Positions 19,664-28,226 of a stretch of 64,000 nucleotides of DNA are shown one piece after another. Numbering within the stretch: the stretch's first letter is position 1; every line of letters starts with the position of its first letter. The stretch comes from Bacteroidales bacterium. GTDB taxonomy: Bacteria; Bacteroidota; Bacteroidia; Bacteroidales; WCHB1-69. Where the stretch lies: contig JAIKWD010000003.1 of the NCBI GenBank assembly GCA_024685175.1, positions 124,001-188,000 on the forward strand, written 5' to 3'. The notes beneath the pieces are model-generated. The model worked only from the letters and a program-made list of their open reading frames with translations. It did no database searches and had not been told where the DNA came from. Position numbers and translations under genes: made by a program.

Positions 19664-19693
19664 CAAAAAAACTCCCACCAGGCGGGTGAGAGT
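19664..19693 (-). terminator. Rho-independent terminator after tRNA-Gln
   Basis: A 9-bp stem (19671-19679 with 19685-19693, one wobble pair, 5-nt loop) is followed on the minus strand by a run of seven T. It begins 9 nt past the tRNA 3' end. Confidence 0.85.
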
Positions 19694-19701
19694 CTTTCTT
19701 G

Positions 19702-19772
19702 TTGAGCTAGCAGGATTCGAACCTACACAGACAGTACCAAAAACTGTAGTGCTACCGTTACACCATAGCTCA
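19702..19772 (-). tRNA. tRNA-Gln (anticodon TTG)
   Basis: On the minus strand the acceptor stem TGAGCTA/TAGCTCA pairs perfectly over 7 bp. The anticodon stem is ACAGT with ACTGT and the loop carries TTG. The T-arm contains GGTTCGAATCC. The discriminator is A and CCA is not encoded, so the tail must be added after transcription, unlike the other two tRNAs here. Confidence 0.95.
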
Positions 19773-19794
19773 ATGCCTTAGTCGTTTGAGGCCG

Positions 19795-19802
19795 CAAAAA
19801 TA
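19795..19802 (-). promoter_or_regulatory. -7 promoter box for tRNA-Gln
   Basis: The minus strand reads TATTTTTG, 22 nt upstream of the tRNA 5' end. Confidence 0.6.
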
Positions 19803-19875
19803 CACTTTTTTCTTTACACGTGGCACATTTTGAATTTTTTTTATTTTTTATTGATACACCATATTAAAAAAAATG

Positions 19876-19883
19876 TACTTTTG
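19876..19883 (+). promoter_or_regulatory. -7 promoter box for tRNA-Arg
   Basis: TACTTTTG lies 20 nt before the tRNA. TTG at 19851-19853 is a possible -33 element, though the spacing is slightly long. Confidence 0.6.
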
Positions 19884-19903
19884 CATCGTCAAAAAAGGAC
19901 AAT

Positions 19904-19980
19904 GGCCCATTAGCTCAACTGAATAGAGTATTTGACTACGGATCAAAAGGTTGCAGGTTTGAATCCTGCATGGGTCACCA
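19904..19980 (+). tRNA. tRNA-Arg (anticodon ACG)
   Basis: The acceptor stem is GGCCCAT with ATGGGTC (one G-T). The anticodon stem TTTGA/TCAAA encloses CTACGGA with anticodon ACG, and the T-arm is GCAGGTTTGAATCCTGC. The discriminator is A and CCA (19978-19980) is encoded. In bacteria A34 of this tRNA is deaminated to inosine by TadA, and the tadA gene lies convergently next door. Confidence 0.96.
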
Positions 19981-20014
19981 AAAAAACCGCCTGTTTTCAA
20001 AGGCGGTTTTTTTT
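19981..20014. terminator. Bidirectional terminator between tRNA-Arg and tadA
   Basis: The perfect stem AAAAAACCGCCT / AGGCGGTTTTTT (19981-19992 with 20001-20012) has an 8-nt loop. A-runs and T-runs on both sides let it end tRNA-Arg on plus and tadA on minus. Confidence 0.9.
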
Positions 20015-20017
20015 GTT

Positions 20018-20452
20018 TTATCTTTTCTCCTTGAAAAAATCTTTCAAAATCCGGGAGCATTCCGCCTCCAAAACACCATGTTCCACCTTTAAATTTTTTG
20101 GGAACAAATCGGCTTTCACCAAAGTAAAACCTTTCTTTGGGTCTGGTGCACCGTAGACCAAACGGCTAATCTGGCTGTGCATGATAGCTCCGGCGCACAT
20201 GATACAGGGTTCCAGCGTCACATAAAGTGTACAGTCGGTCAGATACTTGGCACCCAAACCATTGGCTGCGGCAGTGATAGCCATCATTTCGGCATGCGCC
20301 GTAACATCGTGCAGCATTTCCGTAAGGTTGTGCCCGCGGGCAATGACTCGGTCATTCAACACAACCACAGCCCCTACGGGAACCTCATCCGCCTCGTAGG
20401 CATTCATGGCCTCGTTCAAGGCCATGCGCATAAATTGTTCGTCTGTACTCAT
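20018..20452 (-). CDS. tadA: tRNA-specific adenosine deaminase
   Basis: The 144-residue product is a zinc-dependent cytidine/adenosine deaminase-fold protein. It has the HAE motif (H53, A54, E55), with E55 as proton shuttle, and PCxxC (P82, C83, C86) completing the zinc site. TadA converts A34 to inosine in tRNA-Arg(ACG), which is essential for reading CGC and CGA codons. The context supports TadA over a free-nucleoside deaminase: its substrate tRNA gene is the convergent neighbour. It follows mutY by 11 nt and may be co-transcribed with it. Confidence 0.92.
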   Translation of the reverse strand: MSTDEQFMRMALNEAMNAYEADEVPVGAVVVLNDRVIARGHNLTEMLHDVTAHAEMMAITAAANGLGAKYLTDCTLYVTLEPCIMCAGAIMHSQISRLVYGAPDPKKGFTLVKADLFPKNLKVEHGVLEAECSRILKDFFKEKR

Positions 20453-20463
20453 AACTATTCTTT

Positions 20464-21456
20464 TTATGAATCGAAAGCCTCTTTTAAAAACTGTACCATG
20501 ATTTTCGGCATCGGATAATCGACCATTTGATCCACACCAACAACAATCTGGTCCTTCCGAGGAGAGAGTTCCTTTACTTTTTGAACGTAAAACTTGGCAT
20601 GGATGATCTGGTGGGTAAGGATTTCCTTCAGCTCCCGCGTAGGCTTTTTCCCTTTCAACGGCAGATTGTCGTTTGTCTCTTGTAACGGAAACTGGTACAA
20701 ATTTCGCCAGATGTCGTTTCCCGTACGTTTCTCTAAAATTGTACTATTATTATTTATATAAAACAGATAATGAAAATAACGCTCTTTTGGGGCGATCTTG
20801 TCTCTCTTCACGGGAAGATCGTTGACTGAATTATGCTTGAAAGCGTAACAAGTCTTCACAAACGGGCAATCTGGGCAATGCGGATTTTTAGGTGTGCACC
20901 AAACAGCCCCGAACTCCATGCAAGCTTGGTTAAAATCTCCCGGGGCATTGTCGGGTATGTACTCTTGACAAATTCGGGTAATCTTTTTACGAGTGGAGAG
21001 TTGGGCAATATCATCGGTGACTCCGAAAATACGACTGATGATGCGCAACACATTGCCATCCACGGCAGGGTATGGCAGTCCAAAGGCTATGGAGGCGATG
21101 GCTGCCGCCGTATAATCCCCCACACCTTTGAGGCGACGGATATCCTCGTAATGATTAGGGAAAACGCCCTCATGTTCATTCATGATCTGGCACGCGGCGA
21201 AGTGCATATTGCGGGCACGGGAATAGTATCCTAACCCTTGCCATACGCGCAACACTTGTTCCTCGCTGGCCTCTGCCAATGATGCCACATCGGGAAATTG
21301 AGCCGTAAAACAGAGATAGTAATCCCATCCCTGCTGCACACGGGTCTGTTGTAAGATAATCTCGGAAACCCAAATCTTGTAAGGATCGTTCTCGCCGCGC
21401 CAAGGCAACGAGCGCCGGTGCTCTTCGTACCAGGTCAGCAACGTGTCGGTGAACAT
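20464..21456 (-). CDS. mutY: A/G-specific adenine DNA glycosylase
   Basis: The 330-residue MutY removes adenine mispaired with 8-oxoguanine. Visible features are LPWR at 17-20, SEIILQQT with the catalytic glutamate E32, the helix-hairpin-helix LKGVGDYTAAAI (109-120) and the catalytic VDGN aspartate D133. The [4Fe-4S] cysteine set lies around CMEFGAVWCTPKNPHCPDCP. A NUDIX-like C-terminal domain recognises 8-oxoG. The start ATG at 21456 directly precedes the fold. The gene starts 6 nt after the OmpA-type lipoprotein gene ends. Confidence 0.95.
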   Translation of the reverse strand: MFTDTLLTWYEEHRRSLPWRGENDPYKIWVSEIILQQTRVQQGWDYYLCFTAQFPDVASLAEASEEQVLRVWQGLGYYSRARNMHFAACQIMNEHEGVFPNHYEDIRRLKGVGDYTAAAIASIAFGLPYPAVDGNVLRIISRIFGVTDDIAQLSTRKKITRICQEYIPDNAPGDFNQACMEFGAVWCTPKNPHCPDCPFVKTCYAFKHNSVNDLPVKRDKIAPKERYFHYLFYINNNSTILEKRTGNDIWRNLYQFPLQETNDNLPLKGKKPTRELKEILTHQIIHAKFYVQKVKELSPRKDQIVVGVDQMVDYPMPKIMVQFLKEAFDS

Positions 21457-21462
21457 GTCGCC

Positions 21463-22449
21463 TTAGTTGTTCTGGATGAGTTGGAAGAGTTGGTCCAAAT
21501 TGGGGGTGAGGATGATTTCAGTGCGGCGGTTCTTGGCACGGGCCTCGGAAGTGTTGGCACTGTCGATGGGCAGATATTCGCTACGACCGGAGGCGGAGAG
21601 ACGCACGGGCTCGATGTCGCCGTATTGCAACAAAGCGCGCACGACCGAAGTGGCACGCATTACGCTGAGGTCCCAGTTGTCCTTCACCTGACCGTTGCCA
21701 CGATAGGGCACGTTGTCGGTGTGACCTTCGATCAACACGAAAATCTCCTTTTCGTTTTCCAGCACCTTGGCAAGGTTTTGGATAGCATTGAGACCTTTCT
21801 CATTGATAGTCCAACTACCAGAGGCAAAGAGCAGCTTATCATCCATGGAGACATACACCTTGCCGTCTTTTTCGTGAACATTAAGTCCGCTGCCTTCAAA
21901 ACCCTTAAGCGCTGCGCTCACCTTATCCTTCAAGGCTTTGACTTCGGCATCCTTTTGATTGAGGATGTTCTGCATCTCCTGGATTCGGGCTTCTTTGAGG
22001 GCTAGAGCGGCCTTGGCGTCCTCCAGAGAGTCTTGCTGCGCATTCAGTAGCTTCTCTTTGGCGTTAAGATCGTCTTTGTATTTGTCTATGTTACCCAGAA
22101 GCGTGTTCATCTGGTTTTGGTTGTTGACGTTCAGCTCGGCAAAATCCTTGAGCAAGTCGTCGTAATCCTTGGTGGCCTTGGCCAAGTCGCGCTCCGACTG
22201 GCGAAGACGGCGAGACAGGGAGAGGGTGTCTTTCTTAAGTTGTTCGCTCTCTTGGGTCAAAGCATCCACCTGCGCGGAGAGTTGTTTTTTCGCGTTGGAG
22301 AAATCCACATTTTCCGAGTTGGCAAAAGTCAAATCATCTTGACATTTTTTATATTGGCTTTGCAACTCGTTGTATTTTTGCTTGGTCACACAACTGGAGA
22401 ACTGGGCGGCCACGAAGAGGCCTAATAAAAGAATGATAACTTTTTTCAT
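21463..22449 (-). CDS. OmpA-family peptidoglycan-binding lipoprotein with coiled coil
   Basis: The 328-residue product has a lipoprotein signal with the lipobox cysteine in FSSC (C20). A long heptad-like coiled coil follows (about 25-200, rich in Gln, Lys, Leu and Asp). The C-terminal OmpA domain (about 205-315) has the peptidoglycan-binding stretch LIEGHTDNVPYRG ... NWDLSVMRATSVV and SEARAKNRRTEIIL. It probably tethers an envelope membrane to the cell wall. No specific partner is visible, and MotB-type function is unlikely because there is no transmembrane helix or flagellar context. Confidence 0.9.
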   Translation of the reverse strand: MKKVIILLLGLFVAAQFSSCVTKQKYNELQSQYKKCQDDLTFANSENVDFSNAKKQLSAQVDALTQESEQLKKDTLSLSRRLRQSERDLAKATKDYDDLLKDFAELNVNNQNQMNTLLGNIDKYKDDLNAKEKLLNAQQDSLEDAKAALALKEARIQEMQNILNQKDAEVKALKDKVSAALKGFEGSGLNVHEKDGKVYVSMDDKLLFASGSWTINEKGLNAIQNLAKVLENEKEIFVLIEGHTDNVPYRGNGQVKDNWDLSVMRATSVVRALLQYGDIEPVRLSASGRSEYLPIDSANTSEARAKNRRTEIILTPNLDQLFQLIQNN

Positions 22450-22470
22450 AATGACAATTATTCAAGTGAG

Positions 22471-22478
22471 CAAAAATA
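22471..22478 (-). promoter_or_regulatory. -7 promoter box for the OmpA-mutY-tadA group
   Basis: The minus strand reads TATTTTTG, 21 nt upstream of the lipoprotein start. Confidence 0.55.
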
Positions 22479-22571
22479 ACATTGAAACAGGTGCTGAAAA
22501 TGGTGTTTCAAGATTATTTATAAACAACTAATATTGAATAAATCCGCGTATATTGCGTAAATCCTGTCAGC

Positions 22572-22601
22572 TTTGAATTTGGCATTATTTTTGTATTTTT
22601 G
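22572..22601 (+). promoter_or_regulatory. Promoter of prfA (-33 TTTG and -7 TATTTTTG)
   Basis: TTTG at 22572-22575 and TATTTTTG at 22594-22601 are separated by 18 nt, close to the 19-nt spacing of Bacteroidota promoters. This is the cleanest two-box match in the window. Confidence 0.75.
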
Positions 22602-22626
22602 CCGCCGATTTTGAAAATCCCTTTTT

Positions 22627-23706
22627 ATGAATGATTTACTGGAGAAATTAGAGCTCATTTACCAACGTTGGTTGCAGATTGGCGAGGATATCGCCCAACC
22701 TGACGCCATGTCTGACATGAAGAAATTCATCAAGATGAGCAAGGACTACAAAGACTTGCAAGCGGTGGTGGATGCCTACAAGAGATATAAGGACGTAATT
22801 GGCAATATCGCCAACGCCAAAGAGATCGTGGCCAACGAAAAAGACGAGGAATTTAGGGAGATGGCCAAAATGGAGTTGGATAATTTTGTCACGGAGAAGG
22901 AGAAACTGGAAGAGGACATCCGTTTGTTGTTGTTGCCTTCCGACCCACAGGACAGCAAGAACGCTCAAATGGAGATCCGAGCAGGCACAGGTGGCGACGA
23001 AGCCAGCATTTTCGCCGGCGACTTGTTCCGCATGTACCAGCACTATTGCGACAAAAAGGGGTGGAAGATCGAGGTTATCTCCATGACAGAGGGTACCGTA
23101 GGCGGATACAAGGAGATTGTTTTTGCCGTGAATGGCGACGGCGCCTATGGCATTATGAAGTACGAGTCTGGTGTGCATCGCGTGCAGCGCGTGCCGCAAA
23201 CCGAGTCCCAAGGCCGCGTTCACACTTCCGCCGCCTCCGTGGTGGTGCTTCCCGAAGCCGACGAATTTGACGTAGACCTCAAACAGAGCGATATCAAGAA
23301 GGAGACCTTCTGCGCCTCCGGCCCCGGCGGCCAATGCGTCAACACGACCTATTCCGCCGTGCGCCTCACCCATATCCCCACAGGCATCGTCGTATCCATC
23401 CAAGATGAAAAATCACAGATCAAGAACCTCGAAAAAGCCATGCGCGTGCTGCGTACCCGCCTTTTCGAAATGGAATACAAGAAATATTTGGACGAAATAG
23501 CCTCCAAGCGTAAAACCATGGTTTCCACCGGAGACCGCTCCGCCAAGATCCGGACCTACAACTACCCGCAAAACCGTGTCACAGACCATCGCATCAACTA
23601 TACGATGTACAACTTGGCCAACTTTATGAACGGCGACATCGAAGAGGTCCTGCAAGCCCTGCAAGTGGCCGAGAACGCCGAAAGACTTAAGGAAGATATC
23701 GTCTAA
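22627..23706 (+). CDS. prfA: Peptide chain release factor 1
   Basis: The 359-residue class I release factor recognises UAA and UAG stop codons. The PCRF domain occupies roughly 1-200. The codon-recognition region reads RVPQTESQGRVHTS, a PxT variant. The catalytic GGQ is at 234-236 (SGPGGQCVNTTYSAVRLTH). The length is normal. It is monocistronic from its own promoter, and its stop codon overlaps that of the convergent helicase gene, so there is no room for a separate terminator. Confidence 0.97.
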   Translation: MNDLLEKLELIYQRWLQIGEDIAQPDAMSDMKKFIKMSKDYKDLQAVVDAYKRYKDVIGNIANAKEIVANEKDEEFREMAKMELDNFVTEKEKLEEDIRLLLLPSDPQDSKNAQMEIRAGTGGDEASIFAGDLFRMYQHYCDKKGWKIEVISMTEGTVGGYKEIVFAVNGDGAYGIMKYESGVHRVQRVPQTESQGRVHTSAASVVVLPEADEFDVDLKQSDIKKETFCASGPGGQCVNTTYSAVRLTHIPTGIVVSIQDEKSQIKNLEKAMRVLRTRLFEMEYKKYLDEIASKRKTMVSTGDRSAKIRTYNYPQNRVTDHRINYTMYNLANFMNGDIEEVLQALQVAENAERLKEDIV

Positions 23707-26700
23707 ACGTACAGTATCCTACCCTCCACATTTTCGTACCCCATATTGCGCAACAATTCGCAATAAGTATTGATTTGCTCCTGATAGACAGGATGAGGGT
23801 TGCCTGTTTTATAATCTATAACAACAACTTTATCTGACAAAAAAACCACACGATCCGGACGATGCTCTTTGCCATCAGCATCAAGAATAGTGGTTTCGTT
23901 AAGGACCTCTACGCCTGAGGCAAAGCAGGGGCGCAATCGCTCGTCGGCCAAAATAGTGTCCAACACCTTACGCAACCTCGGCCTGTGCTCCTCTTCCACA
24001 TCTGTCATGCATATCTCCACCTCATCGGGTGATTGAGGAAACACTTGAAGTTTGGACAAAAAGTCGTGTACAAAGTTGCCCTCTGCGCGCGGATCATTTT
24101 CCGCCAATCGCGTCAATGACTCCACCTTTACGTGATCCAATTCGAAATCAGACACTACCATACGAGGCACGATTGAGGACTCAACACTGACCCTTTTATT
24201 ATCATCTTTGCGCCAATTCCTATCTCCGAAATATCGATACTTGGCATCATCTCTATCTTGTTCGAATCCATGTCCTCTGGTAAAATCCAACAACAATTTA
24301 CCATACTTGGGTTTTTCCTCCTCCTTTTTCTTGTCCTTGCCTTCCAATTCCTCCTTCCTGACGATAGTGATAATATAGAGCATGTCACGCGCTCTGGTAT
24401 GTGCCACATACATAACATTTAGCATATCCATCTCTTCATTTCTGATTTCTTCTTGAAACCTCTCCTCATAGGAAGAACCTTTGCTGTTTTTCTCATCCAA
24501 GTCTATGTAAGCAACCGCACGATCGTCAACACGAGCCCATATTGAAACCCCTTTGGGAGATTTTTCTTCATAAGGCAGTATCACTACAGGGTATTCCAAT
24601 CCTTTGGATTTATGTATAGAACTCACAGTTATGGCATTTTGACCTGGCGGCAAAGACAAGGAGGGCGTGTGTTTCAATACAACCTGTTGCTGCCACCAAG
24701 CGAGGAATTTGGATAGTTCTCCATTCCTCGTTTTTAAATAACGAAGTATCATATTCTCAAAATCCACTATGAATGGACTTTGACCTTTGTCTAAGCCATA
24801 ATAGGCAACAATATCCTTCACCAATAACAGCAGCGGCTTGGCGATCCATTTATTACGTGAAATGGGCTGATTGAATTCTTCCAAAAGAAGATTCTCAAAA
24901 AAGCCTTTCTCTTTCAAATGTATCATACAACGATAGGCTAAATCATCCTTATGGTATATTTTAGCCAAATGAAGCACTATGGTGCTCTGCGCCAAAAGAT
25001 CGTCAGGATGCAACAAATATTGCATCGTGTTAATAATAAGGTTGACCTCGGGCGAGGAATTCAGGTTCAAGGATTTTTCCGTAACGACATTCCATCCTTG
25101 CAGTAACATCAGGTTGGCGAGACGGGAACACAATAAATTATTGCGACTAAGCACTGCGATGTCTCCTTCCGAATAACCACGCATGAGGGCGTCCTTCACA
25201 GCACATAGCACTTCCATGTCCAAGACTTTGATATTGTCATTGTCTTGAATATCCTTGATAAACCTTTCCCCTGGAGCAAAGCTTGAACGTGAAAAGATTT
25301 TTCCCTGTTTTGAGGTATAAAAAATCGCTTGCACCAATCCAGCCTTGTCACTATGCACCTTCTGTTTCAACCCTTCCAAATAATATCGCTCCAAATCCCT
25401 TTTTTTGGCATACTCACTGAAAAATTCATTGTTAAATTCCACTACAGCACGTTTTGAACGATAATTCGTATCCAGAATCACTTGACGATAATGATCCTTG
25501 TCTACCATCTTCAAGTCCTTGTCCTTTTGAAAACGATCATACGACAAGAGATTGTAAAACAACTCAGAATCCCCATTTCGGAAACGATAGATGGCTTGCT
25601 TTACATCTCCGAAAAGCGAGACTTGCCGATTATACTGTGAAAGCGCATTATTGATAATGATGGGTTTCATATCTTCCCACTGCAGGCGAGAGGTGTCTTG
25701 AAACTCATCAATGAAGAAATTGTCATATTTGGTCCTGTCAAAAAGAACCTCGAATCCTTTATCTTTTATTGTGTCGTATATCAGTATATTATTCTCCTGT
25801 AAAATAAAAAAGTTGTTTTGAGTTTTTATTTCGTCCATTTTAGCTTTCAAATCACTCAACATCAACAGATTGTTGGCATTTTTTGTTTGAAGCTTCAGAT
25901 CCAAATATGTCTTTCTCACTCTATCCATCTCTGCGACCGCTCTTTGGACACAATCCACGACATGGGGCAAAACAGCATCAATCAGTTGTTGTTCTTCTAG
26001 AGAGAACTTGGACTTTTTGAACAAATTTCCATTGATATCAGTAAAATCTTCGATGCCAGTTACATAGTTTCCAAAAGGATCATCCGTTATTAGTTGGAAC
26101 CATGAATTTAACTTTTTGATGGCAAAGTTTATTCCGCTCAACTCTGACACCCATTTTGCACCTTCTTGGGCAATAGGTTGAAGATCTGCCTTAAGTCGGT
26201 TTAAAATTGCGAAAGAGCTATCTCTTTGAGATTTGTTCCACTGGCGCAACTCTTCATGGTCGATATTGGTAAGCATATCCAGAAACTCAATATTTTTTTC
26301 GGCATTTTTATACAAAATATCGAGCGATTTTTTCAGTTCGGCATCCACATCAAGCTTCCCTTCGTCCTCCATTCCTTCATCCAACATCACGATCACGTTT
26401 CGCGCCAAGTCGGAATTAGCAGACAACTCATTGAGCAACTGGTCAATAGCCTGAAGATAGAACTCTTCGATTTCAATTTCAACGTTAAAATTGAGATTGA
26501 GGTTGAGTGTCAGGGCGGAAGCGCGAATTATCTGCTGGAAAAAGCTATCGATAGTGGAGATTGAGAAACGGGCATAGTCGAAAATGATACGGCGCAAAAG
26601 CTCTCGTGATTCAGCTTGGATGAAGTTATGTATAGTATTCCTGTCAAACCGAGGTTGAGGGCCGAAGAGTTTCTCGACCACCATTTGGTAAATGGCTTGG

Positions 26701-26951
26701 GTGCCACCATTATAATCATCAATCGGGTCAAAAGTGAATGCTTCCAGCGTGTGCACGATACGATCTTTCATCTCGGCACTGGCATTGTTGGTAAAGGTGA
26801 TACCCAAAATTTTTTGGTAAAGATCCAACTGGGGTTTATTTTGGGGTTGTAAAAGATGAGCACTGTCGTAGCGAAAGCAGAGTTCTATAAAATCGGCCAC
26901 CAGATTAGTGGTTTTTCCAGAACCGGCAGAAGCAGAATAGGTCGTAAACAT
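23703..26951 (-). CDS. AddA/RecB-like UvrD-family helicase with C-terminal PD-(D/E)XK nuclease
   Basis: From ATG 26951 the product is 1082 residues. It begins at once with Walker A (SASAGSGKTTNL) and continues with SF1 helicase motifs: TFTNNASAEMKDRI (Ia), FFIDEFQDTSRLQW (II, DEFQD), GDVKQAIYRFRNGD (III), then TVSSIHKSKGLEYPVVILP (V) and NVMYVAHTRARDMLYI (VI). The C-terminus holds a PD-(D/E)XK nuclease core (RPDRVVF ... VVVIDYKTG). This is the domain order of AddA and RecB double-strand-break resection enzymes. A longer reading from an ATG at 27011 is open but would run through the TATTTTTG box at 26971-26978. No AddB-like partner is adjacent. Confidence 0.9.
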   Translation of the reverse strand: MFTTYSASAGSGKTTNLVADFIELCFRYDSAHLLQPQNKPQLDLYQKILGITFTNNASAEMKDRIVHTLEAFTFDPIDDYNGGTQAIYQMVVEKLFGPQPRFDRNTIHNFIQAESRELLRRIIFDYARFSISTIDSFFQQIIRASALTLNLNLNFNVEIEIEEFYLQAIDQLLNELSANSDLARNVIVMLDEGMEDEGKLDVDAELKKSLDILYKNAEKNIEFLDMLTNIDHEELRQWNKSQRDSSFAILNRLKADLQPIAQEGAKWVSELSGINFAIKKLNSWFQLITDDPFGNYVTGIEDFTDINGNLFKKSKFSLEEQQLIDAVLPHVVDCVQRAVAEMDRVRKTYLDLKLQTKNANNLLMLSDLKAKMDEIKTQNNFFILQENNILIYDTIKDKGFEVLFDRTKYDNFFIDEFQDTSRLQWEDMKPIIINNALSQYNRQVSLFGDVKQAIYRFRNGDSELFYNLLSYDRFQKDKDLKMVDKDHYRQVILDTNYRSKRAVVEFNNEFFSEYAKKRDLERYYLEGLKQKVHSDKAGLVQAIFYTSKQGKIFSRSSFAPGERFIKDIQDNDNIKVLDMEVLCAVKDALMRGYSEGDIAVLSRNNLLCSRLANLMLLQGWNVVTEKSLNLNSSPEVNLIINTMQYLLHPDDLLAQSTIVLHLAKIYHKDDLAYRCMIHLKEKGFFENLLLEEFNQPISRNKWIAKPLLLLVKDIVAYYGLDKGQSPFIVDFENMILRYLKTRNGELSKFLAWWQQQVVLKHTPSLSLPPGQNAITVSSIHKSKGLEYPVVILPYEEKSPKGVSIWARVDDRAVAYIDLDEKNSKGSSYEERFQEEIRNEEMDMLNVMYVAHTRARDMLYIITIVRKEELEGKDKKKEEEKPKYGKLLLDFTRGHGFEQDRDDAKYRYFGDRNWRKDDNKRVSVESSIVPRMVVSDFELDHVKVESLTRLAENDPRAEGNFVHDFLSKLQVFPQSPDEVEICMTDVEEEHRPRLRKVLDTILADERLRPCFASGVEVLNETTILDADGKEHRPDRVVFLSDKVVVIDYKTGNPHPVYQEQINTYCELLRNMGYENVEGRILYV

Positions 26952-26970
26952 TGCATACGGTTTAAAGTTG

Positions 26971-26978
26971 CAAAAATA
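26971..26978 (-). promoter_or_regulatory. -7 promoter box for the AddA-like gene
   Basis: The minus strand reads TATTTTTG, 19 nt upstream of the preferred ATG at 26951. It helps to reject the farther ATG at 27011. Confidence 0.6.
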
Positions 26979-27035
26979 TGAAAAATCACAAAGTGGCGGC
27001 GGGAGCGGCATTCACTCTAACTTGCAATAATTTTG

Positions 27036-27043
27036 TATCTTTG
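27036..27043 (+). promoter_or_regulatory. -7 promoter box for the acyltransferase-GT9-lpxH group
   Basis: TATCTTTG lies 17 nt before the ATG of the acyltransferase gene at 27061. Confidence 0.65.
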
Positions 27044-27060
27044 CAGCCTCTTAATTAATT

Positions 27061-28212
27061 ATGACAACGGAATTCGATGACATACGACCCTATCATGACA
27101 GCGAGGCAAAAGACGCCTATTATCGTCTCATGGATGACCCTCGTTTTCAAGATGCCATCATTAAGTGTCTTCCCAACTATACGGTTGACGATTTAAGAAA
27201 GGATTTCGTCAACTATCATTCCATTGATGACGTACAAGTCGGTTTCATCAAGAGATGGCTGGACGTGTTTGTTTCCCAAACGTCTGCCGGCATTACCATG
27301 TCAGGGTTGGAAGACCTGGACCCCAATCAGGCATACCTGTTTATCAGCAATCATCGTGACATCACTTTTGATCCTGCGATGTTGCAGTATTATTGTTTTC
27401 TGACCAGAAGGCATACTTCCAAGATCGCCATTGGCGACAATCTGCTCAAGACACCTGTGTTGAACGAGGTAGGACGTCTCAACAAGATGATCAAGGTGAA
27501 ACGTTCGGGCACACTTCGTGAGAAGTTGCTCAACTCCAAGCATCTTGCTGCATACATCCAGTATAGTCTCTTCGAAGAGAAAGAGTCCATATGGATCGCC
27601 CAACGCGACGGTCGCACCAAGGACGGCAACGACTACACCAAGCAAGGTCTGGTGAAGATGGTGTCGCTCGGTCACGATAAAGATTTGATAGAGACCATTC
27701 GTCGAATGAACATCACGCCTATGAGTATCTCGTATGAATTCGAGCCTTGCGACCAACTGAAGGCTCGCGAAATGGCACTCAGCGAGAATGGCGTACACTA
27801 TGAAAAACGTCCCGGGGAAGATTTCGAAAGCATAAAGCAGGGCATCTTCGGTCAAAAAGGACGCATTTTTCTTACTATCGGAAAGCCCATCCATGAAGAG
27901 TTGGAAACGATGCCGGAGAATCTCAACAACAACGATAAACTTTATTTTGTCTGCCAGCTTATCGACAAACAGATCTACGCCAACTACAAACTTTACCCCA
28001 ACAATTACATCGCCGCAGATTTAATGCACGGCACCTCTCAATTCTCCGAATTCTACACAACGGAACAAAAGGAAAAATTCGAGCTATATTTGCAAAAAAA
28101 GTCCATCATACAAGATGTCTCCAAAGAGAAAATGATGGACTATCTGCTTCACATATACGGAAATCCAGTAGCTAATAAAGTCAAGACGTACGACAGTGCG
28201 TCTGTCAAATAG
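27061..28212 (+). CDS. PlsC-like glycerophosphate/lysophospholipid acyltransferase
   Basis: The 383-residue product has the acyltransferase motif NHRDITFDP (HxxxxD) near residue 97 and a later acceptor-site block around IWIAQRDGRTKDGND. These place it in the PlsC/LPLAT superfamily, which acylates glycerol-phosphate or related lipids. It is longer than typical PlsC (about 240 residues) because of extra N- and C-terminal regions, and no membrane segment is obvious. Its place before a GT9 glycosyltransferase (14 nt) and lpxH suggests envelope lipid work. The exact acceptor is not known. Confidence 0.82.
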   Translation: MTTEFDDIRPYHDSEAKDAYYRLMDDPRFQDAIIKCLPNYTVDDLRKDFVNYHSIDDVQVGFIKRWLDVFVSQTSAGITMSGLEDLDPNQAYLFISNHRDITFDPAMLQYYCFLTRRHTSKIAIGDNLLKTPVLNEVGRLNKMIKVKRSGTLREKLLNSKHLAAYIQYSLFEEKESIWIAQRDGRTKDGNDYTKQGLVKMVSLGHDKDLIETIRRMNITPMSISYEFEPCDQLKAREMALSENGVHYEKRPGEDFESIKQGIFGQKGRIFLTIGKPIHEELETMPENLNNNDKLYFVCQLIDKQIYANYKLYPNNYIAADLMHGTSQFSEFYTTEQKEKFELYLQKKSIIQDVSKEKMMDYLLHIYGNPVANKVKTYDSASVK

Positions 28213-28226
28213 ATATAATAATTAAT

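Noticed and set aside
27009..27011. Upstream ATG that would add 20 residues to the AddA-like protein
   Set aside because: The extension (MPLPPPLCDF...) is unlike the family and contains the -7 box at 26971-26978.
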